A DNA stretch of 8,021 nt from an uncultured Oscillibacter sp. (GCA_900550685.1 URTS01000085.1:1-8021); one strand, 5' to 3'; numbered from the stretch's first letter, positions 1-5,459 are shown. The notes: generated from the letters alone by a model not told the origin. Translations and numbers: made by a program.

Positions 1-187
1 GTTCTGCGCCGAGAAGTGCGAGAGCATTGATTATAAGGACGCCGCCAAGCTGCGTCGTTTCGTTTCTGAGCGTTCCAAGATCCTGCCCCGCCGTACCACC
101 GGCACCTGCGCCATGCATCAGCGTCAGCTGACTGAGGCCATCAAGCGGGCCCGTCAGATCGCTCTGCTGCCCTACGTCACCGACTGA
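1..187 (+). CDS. rpsR: 30S ribosomal protein S18, 3' end (partial)
   Basis: This is the C-terminal 61 residues of small-subunit ribosomal protein S18, read from base 2 to the TGA at 185-187. The 5' end lies outside the window. The readable part begins FCAEKCESIDYKD, then LRRFVSERSKILPRR and TGTCAMHQRQLTEAIKRARQ, and ends IALLPYVTD. The 'sERgKIlpRRitGtcakhQRqlt.aIkRAR.iALLPY' pattern is the hallmark of S18, which binds 16S rRNA in the platform of the small subunit next to S6. The cysteines near the start of the visible part resemble the zinc-type S18 found in many Firmicutes. In Firmicutes rpsR usually ends an rpsF-ssb-rpsR operon; the strong terminator just downstream fits that position. The other two genes are not in the window. 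Confidence 0.95.
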   Translation, partial: FCAEKCESIDYKDAAKLRRFVSERSKILPRRTTGTCAMHQRQLTEAIKRARQIALLPYVTD

Positions 188-214
188 TCGCGGCAAGGCT
201 GCTTTTGCAGAATC

Positions 215-247
215 AAAAACCGGGAGTTGAAAAACTCCCGGTTTTTC
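215..247 (+). terminator. Rho-independent terminator after rpsR
   Basis: A perfect 14-bp stem (AAAAACCGGGAGTT at 215-228 with its complement at 233-246) closes a GAAA tetraloop and ends in a run of five T residues. It starts 28 bases after the rpsR stop codon. The A-run on the 5' side would also let it work on the opposite strand, but no gene ends there from the right. Confidence 0.93.
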
Positions 248-342
248 TTATGCGGACAAGACCCGCTATTCTCAAAAAGATATATCCAAAAATACGAAAA
301 ACACACCAGAAAGATATGAAATGCCTGGAAACCGCCTTTTAC

Positions 343-381
343 TTGACATTTTCATAAAAGCTGATATGCTTATAATATACT
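343..381 (+). promoter_or_regulatory. Sigma-A-like promoter for the MOSC/molybdopterin gene pair
   Basis: A perfect TTGACA -35 box lies at 343-348. The best-spaced -10 is TATGCT at 365-370 (16-bp spacer). A perfect TATAAT at 371-376 is too far for the same -35 (22 bp), and TATACT at 376-381 is another candidate. The surrounding 248-342 is AT-rich, unlike the neighbouring genes, and I see no gene or clear operator in it. A transcript starting here would begin at about 377-388, which makes the upstream in-frame ATG at 382 an unlikely start for the MOSC gene. Confidence 0.65.
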
Positions 382-426
382 ATGCTGCACTTCGGCAGGG
401 CGGCTGAAAAGGGGGAAGGCGCGGCC

Positions 427-861
427 ATGGCCAAGGTGGTATCCGTAAACATCAGCGAGAAAAAAGGCACCCTGAAGACCCCCGTGCCGGAGATCCATTT
501 GAAGCTGCGCCACGGCATCGTGGGAGACGCCCACGCCGGGGACTGGCACCGGCAGATCAGCCTGCTGGCGGAGGAGAGCGTGGACACCATGCGGGCCCTG
601 TCGCCTATTCCCCTGGACCCGGGCGTGTTCGCGGAGAATATCAATACAGAGGGCATCGACCTCAAGCACCTGCCGGTGGGCACCCATCTGCGCATCGGCG
701 AGACGGAGGTGGAAGTGACGCAGATCGGCAAGGAGTGCCACAATGACTGCGCCATCAAAAAAGCGGTGGGCCGGTGCGTCATGCCCACAGAGGGCATCTT
801 CGCCATTGTGGTGAAGGAGGGCACCGTCCGGGCCGGAGATGAGATCGAGGTGCTGAAATGA
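427..861 (+). CDS. MOSC domain-containing protein
   Basis: This is a 144-residue stand-alone MOSC-domain protein, the beta-rich fold shared with the C-terminal domain of molybdenum cofactor sulfurases. Visible elements are HGIVGDAHAG (29-38) followed by WHRQISLLAEES (40-51), FAENI (68-72), the PVGTHLRIGE turn (83-92), and IGKECHNDC (100-108), which carries the conserved cysteine region expected to bind sulfur or cofactor. C117 lies just downstream. The end (GTVRAGDEIEVL) is the normal MOSC finish. The start at 427 is chosen because GGGGGAAGG sits 7 bases upstream; an in-frame ATG at 382 would fall inside the promoter and adds 15 residues unlike the family. The stop overlaps the next start by 4 bp (ATGA), so the two are translationally coupled. 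A role in molybdenum cofactor sulfuration or handling is inferred from the fold and from the neighbouring molybdopterin-binding and molybdate transport genes; the exact substrate is unknown. Confidence 0.88.
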   Translation: MAKVVSVNISEKKGTLKTPVPEIHLKLRHGIVGDAHAGDWHRQISLLAEESVDTMRALSPIPLDPGVFAENINTEGIDLKHLPVGTHLRIGETEVEVTQIGKECHNDCAIKKAVGRCVMPTEGIFAIVVKEGTVRAGDEIEVLK

Positions 862-1877
862 AGCTGATTCGGACAGAGGATGCCGTGGGACACGTGCTGT
901 GCCACGACATGACCCAGATCATCAAGGACAAGTATAAGGACGCCCGGTTTCGCAAGGGCCACATCGTCACGGAGGAGGACATCCCTGTCCTCCTTTCTAT
1001 GGGCAAGGAGAACCTGTATGTCTGGGAAATGACTCCCGGCATGGTCCATGAGAACGACGCGGCGGAGCGGCTGCTGGCTCTGTGCGGCCAGGAGAACATG
1101 GTCCGCAGTGAGGTGAAAGAGGGCAAGATCGAGCTGAAGGCCGCCTGCGACGGATTGTTCCGGGTGGACAGCCAGCGGCTCATTGCTGTGAACTCCCTGG
1201 AGGATATCATGATCGCCACACGGAAAGGCAATACCGCCGTGAAAAAGGGCGACAAGCTGGCGGGGATGCGGGTCATCCCCCTCATCATTGAGGAGGAAAA
1301 ACTGCAAGCCGCCGAAAATGCAGCGGGGACAGCACCCCTGCTGGAGCTGCTGCCCTACGTGAAGAAGACCGCCGCCATCGTTGCCACCGGCAGCGAGGTG
1401 AAAAAGGGCCTGATCCAGGACACCTTCACCCCGGTGGTGCGGGAGAAACTGGCGGCCTATGGCATCGAGACGATTTCTGTGGCCTACTCCGGCGATGGGG
1501 TGGACAATGTGGCAAATGCCGTGGCCGAGGCCCGGAAGACCGGTGCGGACCTGATCCTCTGCACGGGGGGCATGAGCGTGGACCCGGATGATAACACCCC
1601 CGGCGGCATCAAGCAGAGTGGTGCACGGATCGTTACCTATGGCGCCCCGGTGCTGCCCGGTGCCATGTTCCTGCTGGGGTATTTTGAAGATGGAACGCCT
1701 GTGATGGGGTTGCCTGGCTGCGTCATGTATGCCGGAGCCACCATTTTCGACCTGGCCCTGCCCCGCATTGCTGCGGGCGTGGAGATGACCAAGGCGGATT
1801 TCGCCGTGATGGGTGAGGGAGGTTTGTGCCTGGGCTGCAAGCCCTGCCATTGGCCTGATTGTCCCTTTGGACGGTAA
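858..1877 (+). CDS. Molybdopterin-binding protein (MoaB/MogA-fold domain) with Cys-rich tail
   Basis: This 339-residue protein has a C-terminal MoCF/MPT-binding domain (about 170-305) like MogA, MoaB and MoeA domain III. Landmarks are IVATGSEV (174-181), the CTGGMSVDPDD motif (235-245), PGAMFLLGY (267-275) and the GLPGC turn (284-288), which in this fold bind molybdopterin. Residues 1-150 carry a MoeA-like N-terminal region (RTEDAVGHVLCHDMTQI, then FRKGHIVTEEDI), but the protein is shorter than typical MoeA (about 400 residues) and should not be called MoeA outright. It ends in a cysteine cluster, C324-x2-C327-x2-C330-H331-x3-C335, that could bind a metal or Fe-S centre. The start overlaps the MOSC stop in an ATGA, so both come from one transcript. 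It probably binds or delivers molybdopterin or Mo-cofactor; the precise step cannot be told from sequence. Confidence 0.85.
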   Translation: MKLIRTEDAVGHVLCHDMTQIIKDKYKDARFRKGHIVTEEDIPVLLSMGKENLYVWEMTPGMVHENDAAERLLALCGQENMVRSEVKEGKIELKAACDGLFRVDSQRLIAVNSLEDIMIATRKGNTAVKKGDKLAGMRVIPLIIEEEKLQAAENAAGTAPLLELLPYVKKTAAIVATGSEVKKGLIQDTFTPVVREKLAAYGIETISVAYSGDGVDNVANAVAEARKTGADLILCTGGMSVDPDDNTPGGIKQSGARIVTYGAPVLPGAMFLLGYFEDGTPVMGLPGCVMYAGATIFDLALPRIAAGVEMTKADFAVMGEGGLCLGCKPCHWPDCPFGR

Positions 1878-1908
1878 AAAGTGAGAGCGCACTGGCGCTC
1901 TTGCTTTT
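1877..1908 (+). terminator. Hairpin terminator between the molybdopterin gene and modA
   Basis: A 14-pair stem, with two G-U wobbles, has the core AGAGCGC (1884-1890), loop ACTG, and GCGCTCT (1895-1901). It is extended by A/T pairs and ends in CTTTT. It begins at the last base of the stop codon. The T-run is short, so termination may be partial, letting some transcripts continue into modA. Confidence 0.7.
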
Positions 1909-1943
1909 CAAAAAGCGTTTATCTCAAATGAGTATCACGTGAT
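1901..1943 (+). promoter_or_regulatory. Possible weak modA promoter with downstream palindrome
   Basis: TTGCTT (1901-1906) and TCAAAT (1924-1929), 17 bp apart, are a weak -35/-10 pair. Immediately downstream, ATCACGTGAT (1934-1943) is a perfect 10-bp palindrome positioned where a repressor would block transcription. It does not look like the E. coli ModE site. The promoter call is weak; the palindrome itself is plainly present. Confidence 0.25.
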
Positions 1944-1963
1944 TTGCTCCTGGCGGAGTAAAC

Positions 1964-2878
1964 ATGTTAATCGCAATGAAAGAAAGTATTCAGATGAAAA
2001 AGTTTTTGTCCCTGCTGCTGGCCCTGAGCCTGGCCCTGTCCCTCACCGCCTGCGGCTCCAAGACCGACAGCACCGCCGATGCCGCCGATGATTCCCAGAC
2101 CCAGGACAACACCCCTGCGGAGGAGCCCGCCGGTGATCCGGTGGAGCTGATCGTGTTCGCAGCCGCCTCCATGACGGAGACCATGAACCAGATCAAAGAG
2201 ATGTATGAGCAGGAGAATCCCAACGTCACCATTACATACAACTTCGATTCCTCCGGCAAGCTGCTGACCCAGATCACCGAGGGCGCTGACTGCGACCTGT
2301 TCATCTCTGCCGCTCCCAAGCAGATGAACGCCATGGACGGCAGCCTGAAGGAGGACGTCGACAAGAATCCCAACGGCCTGGACCTGATCGTCACCGACAG
2401 CCGCGTGGACCTGCTGGAAAACAAGGTCACCCTGGCCGTTCCCGAGGGCAACCCCAAGAGCATTGAGAGCTTCGACCAGCTCTCGGAACTGCTGAAAAGC
2501 GGCGATGTGCTGCTGGCCATCGGCAACAGCGACGTGCCCGTGGGCCAGTATACCCTGAAGATTTTTGATTACTACGGACTGGATGAGGAAGCCCTGGCCA
2601 GCGCCGGTGTCCTGACCTACGGCAACAATGTGAAGGAAGTCACCTCCCAGGTCAGTGAGGCTTCCGTCGACTGCGGCATCATCTATGCCACCGATGCCTT
2701 CTCCGCCGGCCTTACCGTGGTGGACAGCGCCACCCCCGAGATGTGCGGTCAGGTCATCTATCCTGCCGCCGTCATGCAGGGCGAGAAAGAAGAAGCCGCC
2801 CAGGCCTTCCTGGATTACCTCCAGACCGATGCGGCCATGCAGGTTTTTGCGTCTGTGGGATTCTCCCCCGCCAACTGA
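1964..2878 (+). CDS. modA: Molybdate ABC transporter, substrate-binding lipoprotein
   Basis: ModA captures molybdate (or tungstate) outside the membrane and passes it to ModB. The 304 residues open with a lipoprotein signal: a basic MKKF (11-14), a Leu/Ala/Ser-rich core, and lipobox LTAC with lipidated C30. An acidic, Ser/Thr-rich linker (31-58) follows. The binding domain shows family elements in order: VFAAASM (64-70), NFDSSGKL (93-100), the GADCDLFISA stretch (107-116), SDVPVGQY (189-196), NVKEVTSQV (222-230) and DCGIIYATDAF (236-246). The Ser and Thr/Tyr positions in these blocks form the oxyanion site in known ModA proteins. The start at 1964 has GGAG 5 bases upstream; ATG 1994 (294 residues, starting directly at MKKF) gives a more usual signal peptide but has no good ribosome binding site. 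Molybdate versus tungstate preference is not decided by sequence alone. Confidence 0.92.
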   Translation: MLIAMKESIQMKKFLSLLLALSLALSLTACGSKTDSTADAADDSQTQDNTPAEEPAGDPVELIVFAAASMTETMNQIKEMYEQENPNVTITYNFDSSGKLLTQITEGADCDLFISAAPKQMNAMDGSLKEDVDKNPNGLDLIVTDSRVDLLENKVTLAVPEGNPKSIESFDQLSELLKSGDVLLAIGNSDVPVGQYTLKIFDYYGLDEEALASAGVLTYGNNVKEVTSQVSEASVDCGIIYATDAFSAGLTVVDSATPEMCGQVIYPAAVMQGEKEEAAQAFLDYLQTDAAMQVFASVGFSPAN

Positions 2879-2897
2879 AAGCATTTAAGAGCACGGT

Positions 2898-2928
2898 GAA
2901 AAGAGCGGGGAACTCCCCCGCTCTTTTC
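2898..2928 (+). terminator. Hairpin terminator or attenuator between modA and modB
   Basis: A perfect 13-bp stem (GAAAAGAGCGGGG at 2898-2910, partner at 2916-2928) closes a 5-base loop 20 bases past the modA stop. The T-run is only four bases and lies inside the stem's 3' arm. In the middle of a transport operon this likely causes partial termination or protects the modA 3' end, giving more binding protein than permease, a common design for ABC importers. Confidence 0.75.
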
Positions 2929-2991
2929 CGGATTGTTGATGCCTGCGGGCCATAGGCCCGTGGAGATCGCCAGGTCTCCGAACCCTATACT

Positions 2992-3015
2992 TAGGAGGTA
3001 CATCATGGACTGGTT
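2992..3015 (+). repeat. Direct repeat, copy A, of the modB translation start
   Basis: The 24 bases TAGGAGGT-ACAT-C-ATGGACTGGTT match copy B at 3139-3162 (TAGGAGGT-CATG-C-ATGGACTGGTT) in 20 of 24 positions; all four differences are in the spacer. Similarity extends weakly upstream (GAAC...ACT in both). The offset is 147 bp. Confidence 0.85.
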
Positions 3016-3067
3016 GCCGTGCCAGGCTTTGCCAGTCCCGGCAGATTTTCAAGCAAGCTTGAAATAA
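3005..3067 (+). CDS. Possible 20-residue leader peptide upstream of modB
   Basis: The ATG at 3005 follows a perfect AGGAGGT by 5 bases, as good a ribosome binding site as any in the window. The frame encodes MDWLPCQALPVPADF and five more residues, then TAA at 3065-3067. It begins like ModB itself (MDWFPLWNSL) and lies in the same frame as modB, with a single stop between them. No family is recognised. It may be a regulatory leader peptide, or the relic of a duplicated modB start. Translation is plausible but unproven. Confidence 0.35.
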   Translation: MDWLPCQALPVPADFQASLK

Positions 3068-3138
3068 GTATTGAAATCGTGCAGAGAACCCTTCCTGGGT
3101 TCTCCGCACACACCTCTCCTTCCCGTTGGAGAACACTC

Positions 3139-3162
3139 TAGGAGGTCATGCATGGACTGGTT
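3139..3162 (+). repeat. Direct repeat, copy B, containing the true modB ribosome binding site and start
   Basis: This is the partner of copy A at 2992-3015. AGGAGGT (3140-3146) is 5 bases from the ATG at 3152, which decides the modB start. Confidence 0.85.
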
Positions 3163-3841
3163 TCCACTATGGAACTCGCTGCGGGTCGCGGCGATCTCCA
3201 CGGTCATCATCTTTTTCGCCGGGATTTTCGCGGCGTATTACATCGCCCGGCTGCCCCGGCTGCTGAAGGGCGTGCTGGACGTGGTGCTGACGCTGCCGCT
3301 GGTGCTGCCCCCCACGGTCATCGGTTATCTGCTGCTGCGCCTGCTGGGGCCGAAGCGGATCATCGGTGCCTGGCTGCTGAGCCATTTCGGCGTGAAGCTG
3401 GTCATGACCTGGTGGTCCGCCATTTTCGCCACCGCCGTGGTGATCTTTCCCCTGATGTACCGCACGGTCCGGGGGGCCTTTGAGGCCTTTGACGAGACGC
3501 TGGCCTATTCCGGCCAGACGCTGGGCCTGTCCAATACCTGGATCTTCTGGCGGGTGCGGATGCCCTGCTGCCGCCAGGGCATTCTGGCGGGAACGGTGCT
3601 GGCCTTTGCCCGGGCTCTGGGCGAGTACGGCGCCACCTCCATGATCGCGGGCTACACCCCCGGCAAGACCGCCACCATTTCCACCACCGTCTATCAGCTG
3701 TGGCAGACCAACAACGACGCCCTGGCCATGAAGTGGGTCATGGTGAACCTGGCCATTTCCGCCGTGGTGCTGCTGACGGTGAACATGCTGGAACGCCGGG
3801 ACTTCCTGGTATCCGGCGGGAAAAGGAGGGCCAGGGCATGA
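3152..3841 (+). CDS. modB: Molybdate ABC transporter, permease
   Basis: ModB is the membrane channel of the molybdate importer; two copies pair with two ModC ATPases. The 229 residues match the family's usual size. Hydrophobic spans at about 10-32, 41-65, 84-106, 144-165 and 194-215 suggest five to six membrane segments. TLPLVLPPTVIGYLLL (47-62) is the typical ModB sequence. The EAA coupling loop that contacts ModC runs at about 117-138 (LAYSGQTLGLSNTWIFWRVRMP), followed by FARALGEYGATSMIAG, also characteristic. The ATG at 3152 is chosen over an upstream TTG at 3071 because AGGAGGT sits 5 bases before it and MDWxPLWxSL is the normal ModB N-terminus; the 27-residue extension would translate leader sequence. 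The stop overlaps modC's start by 4 bp (ATGA), so the two are coupled. ModB is separated from modA by an unusual structured gap. Confidence 0.93.
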   Translation: MDWFPLWNSLRVAAISTVIIFFAGIFAAYYIARLPRLLKGVLDVVLTLPLVLPPTVIGYLLLRLLGPKRIIGAWLLSHFGVKLVMTWWSAIFATAVVIFPLMYRTVRGAFEAFDETLAYSGQTLGLSNTWIFWRVRMPCCRQGILAGTVLAFARALGEYGATSMIAGYTPGKTATISTTVYQLWQTNNDALAMKWVMVNLAISAVVLLTVNMLERRDFLVSGGKRRARA

Positions 3842-4887
3842 GCCTGTATGTGGATATAGAAAAGCAGCTGGGCAGCTTTCACCTGCGGGTACAGCTGGAA
3901 ACGGAAAACGAGATCACGGCCCTGCTGGGGGCCTCCGGCTGCGGCAAGAGCATGACCCTCAAGTGTATCGCGGGCATCGTGACCCCGGACCGGGGCCGGA
4001 TCGTGCTGAATGACCGGGTGCTGTTTGACAGTGAGAAAAAGGTGAACCTGACGCCCCAGCAGCGGAAGCTGGGCTATTTGTTCCAGAACTATGCCCTGTT
4101 TCCCAATATGACGGTGGAGAAAAACATCCTCTGCGGCGTTCGCAGCAAGGACAAGCAGGAAAAGGCCGCCGCTCTGGCGGACGCCCTCCGCCGCTTCCGG
4201 CTGGAAGGGCTGGAAAAGCGGTATCCTGCCCAGCTTTCCGGCGGCCAGCAGCAGCGGGTGGCCCTGGCCCGCATCCTCTGCTCCAAGCCAGAGGCCATTT
4301 TGCTGGACGAACCCTTTTCCGCCCTGGACAGCTTCCTGAAATGGAATCTGGAACTGGAACTTTCCGACCTGCTGGCGGACTTTCAGGGGCCCATTCTGTG
4401 GGTGTCCCACGACCGGGGGGAGGTGTTCCGGAACTGCAAAAAGGTCTGCGTCATGGAGCAGGGCACGTCCCAAGGAATCGTCACCTTGCGGCAGCTGTTC
4501 CACGAGCCGGAAACGGAGGCCGCCGCCCGGCTGTCCGGCTGCAAGAACATTGTGGAGGCCCTTCCGGAGGGCAGTGCCGTGACCCTGCCCCAGTGGGGCC
4601 TGACACTGGACTGCACAGGCCCGGTCCCAGCGAATATCCGGCGGGTAGGCATCCGTGCCCACCATGTGGCGGCCGTGCCGGAGGGGACTCCTGGTGCCTT
4701 CCGGTGCACCGTGGAGCGGGTGATCCAGGATGTGTTCACCACCATCGTGCTGCTGCGGCCGGAGCAGGCGGCAGACGACGCCCCGCCGCTGCGGATGGAG
4801 TTGGAACGGGAGGCCTGGCAGCGGCTGGACCGTCCCGAAAGCCTGTGGGTCCATGTCCAGCCCCAGGACCTGCTGCTGCTGAAATGA
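3838..4887 (+). CDS. modC: Molybdate ABC transporter, ATP-binding protein
   Basis: ModC is the cytoplasmic ATPase that powers molybdate import through ModB. It has 349 residues, the usual size for a ModC with a regulatory C-terminal domain. All nucleotide-binding motifs are intact: Walker A GASGCGKS (31-38), Q-loop LFQNYALFP (81-89, Q83), signature LSGGQQQR (133-140), Walker B ILLDEP (154-159, E158), D-loop SALD (161-164) and switch His in SHDR (H191). Residues about 285-349 form a TOBE/MOP-like end (VGIRAHHVAAV then FRCTVERVIQDVFTTIVLL), which in ModC proteins can bind oxyanion and inhibit transport. Walker A has Ala and Cys where many ModC proteins have Pro and Ser; this is tolerated in the family. 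The start at 3838 overlaps the modB stop in ATGA; longer forms back to 3700 would run inside modB. A similar ATPase for sulfate or tungstate is the main alternative, but the modAB context argues for molybdate-type oxyanions. Confidence 0.93.
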   Translation: MSLYVDIEKQLGSFHLRVQLETENEITALLGASGCGKSMTLKCIAGIVTPDRGRIVLNDRVLFDSEKKVNLTPQQRKLGYLFQNYALFPNMTVEKNILCGVRSKDKQEKAAALADALRRFRLEGLEKRYPAQLSGGQQQRVALARILCSKPEAILLDEPFSALDSFLKWNLELELSDLLADFQGPILWVSHDRGEVFRNCKKVCVMEQGTSQGIVTLRQLFHEPETEAAARLSGCKNIVEALPEGSAVTLPQWGLTLDCTGPVPANIRRVGIRAHHVAAVPEGTPGAFRCTVERVIQDVFTTIVLLRPEQAADDAPPLRMELEREAWQRLDRPESLWVHVQPQDLLLLK

Positions 4888-4921
4888 GCAGGCGGCGTCC
4901 CGGCCCAATGGTCCAATATTG

Positions 4922-4954
4922 AAAAAGCGTCCGACACATGTCGGACGCTTTTTT
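4922..4954 (+). terminator. Bidirectional terminator between convergent modC and flavodoxin genes
   Basis: A perfect 14-bp stem (AAAAAGCGTCCGAC at 4922-4935 with 4940-4953) closes an ACAT loop. It has six T residues on the plus side and five A residues on the 5' arm, so it can stop transcription from both directions. It begins 35 bases after the modC stop and ends 10 bases from the flavodoxin stop. Confidence 0.95.
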
Positions 4955-4963
4955 GATGGCGTT

Positions 4964-5431
4964 TTACAGCCCTGCCAGGCGGCGCAGGTCCTCGATGGCT
5001 GCGCTGCTGTTGAGCATCTTGCCGGGGACCAGATTGCCGCTGCAGCTCTTTTCCAGGCCTTCCAGGGTTTTGCCCATGCCGCTGCCGCCGGAGGTGGCGA
5101 AGGGGATCACGGTCTTGCCGGAGAAGTCGTAGGCTTCCAGGAAGGTGTTGATGATGGTGGGGGCCACATACCACCAGATGGGGAAGCCCACGAACACCGT
5201 GTCGTACTGATCCATGTTGTCCACATGGCTGCTGACCTCCGGGCGGGAGTTGGGGTCCTTCATTTCCAGGGTGCTGCGGCTGTGTTTGTCCGTCCAGTCC
5301 AGGTCAGAGGCGGTGTAGGGGACGGTGGGCTTGATCTCAAAGAGGTCGCCCTTTACGGCGCCCGCCAGGCGCTTGGCGGCACCGGCGGTGGTGCCGGTGG
5401 CGGAGAAATAGGCTACTAAAACCTTGCTCAT
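4964..5431 (-). CDS. Flavodoxin family protein
   Basis: This is a 155-residue single-domain flavodoxin, an FMN-binding electron carrier or reductase of the cytoplasm. The N-terminus is a beta strand (KVLVAYFS) leading into the phosphate-binding loop S10-A-T-G-T-T15. The isoalloxazine-contacting loops are GFPIWWYVAP (82-91, aromatic WWY) and ATSGGSGMG (112-120). The fold and length resemble the small flavodoxins found beside aldo-keto reductase and CMD genes in anaerobes. The start is the ATG whose complement is 5429-5431, with AAGGAG 9 bases upstream; a longer reading to 5479 would overlap the upstream gene and lacks a site. It lies 28 bases after the CMD-cupin gene on the same strand, so the two form one operon. 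The electron partner is not visible here. Confidence 0.9.
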   Translation of the reverse strand: MSKVLVAYFSATGTTAGAAKRLAGAVKGDLFEIKPTVPYTASDLDWTDKHSRSTLEMKDPNSRPEVSSHVDNMDQYDTVFVGFPIWWYVAPTIINTFLEAYDFSGKTVIPFATSGGSGMGKTLEGLEKSCSGNLVPGKMLNSSAAIEDLRRLAGL

Positions 5432-5459
5432 GTCGATCTGCTCCTTATTTTGATCAAAT

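Larger units (their letters stand above)
2946..3146 (+). promoter_or_regulatory. Structured modB leader with duplicated ribosome binding site (candidate cis-regulatory RNA)
   Basis: This stretch between modA and modB is dense in inverted repeats: CGGGCC/GGCCCG (2946-2951/2955-2960), GGAGA/TCTCC (2962-2966/2975-2979), GGACTGG/CCAGTCC (3007-3013/3032-3038), competing TGCCG/CGGCA (3015-3019/3039-3043), TTTCAAG/CTTGAAA (3047-3053/3058-3064), and a 13-position stem with one mismatch (3079-3091/3097-3109). AGGAGGT occurs twice, at 2993-2999 and at 3140-3146, each followed after 5 bases by ATGGACTGGTT. The second is the real modB start. CTCC segments upstream of both can pair with either a nearby GGAGA or the Shine-Dalgarno sequence. 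A molybdenum cofactor riboswitch is one hypothesis because of the gene context, but I did not recognise its consensus with confidence. Confidence 0.45.

Noticed and set aside
382..426. Upstream ATG start for the MOSC gene
   Set aside because: It overlaps the promoter and predicted transcription start, with no ribosome binding site; ATG 427 has a good one.
339..1892. A 517-codon open frame on the minus strand opposite the MOSC and molybdopterin genes
   Set aside because: It is antisense to two recognisable proteins, has low-complexity His/Gly/Gln composition and no family resemblance; long antisense frames are common in GC-rich DNA.
1967..2884. A 305-codon minus-strand frame opposite modA
   Set aside because: Gly/His/Gln-rich shadow of modA with no recognisable domain.
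3079..3109. Hairpin before modB as a terminator
   Set aside because: The stem is strong but no T-run follows, so it is treated as part of the leader structure.
3071..3151. TTG start giving ModB a 27-residue N-terminal extension
   Set aside because: The extension translates leader hairpin sequence, lacks a good ribosome binding site, and does not resemble ModB N-termini; ATG 3152 has AGGAGGT at ideal spacing.
2880..3151. Firm annotation as a molybdenum cofactor riboswitch
   Set aside because: The context fits, but I could not match the known consensus by eye; only a covariance search can decide.
3694..4908. A 404-codon minus-strand frame opposite modC
   Set aside because: Shadow of modC, in which every ABC ATPase motif is intact on the plus strand.
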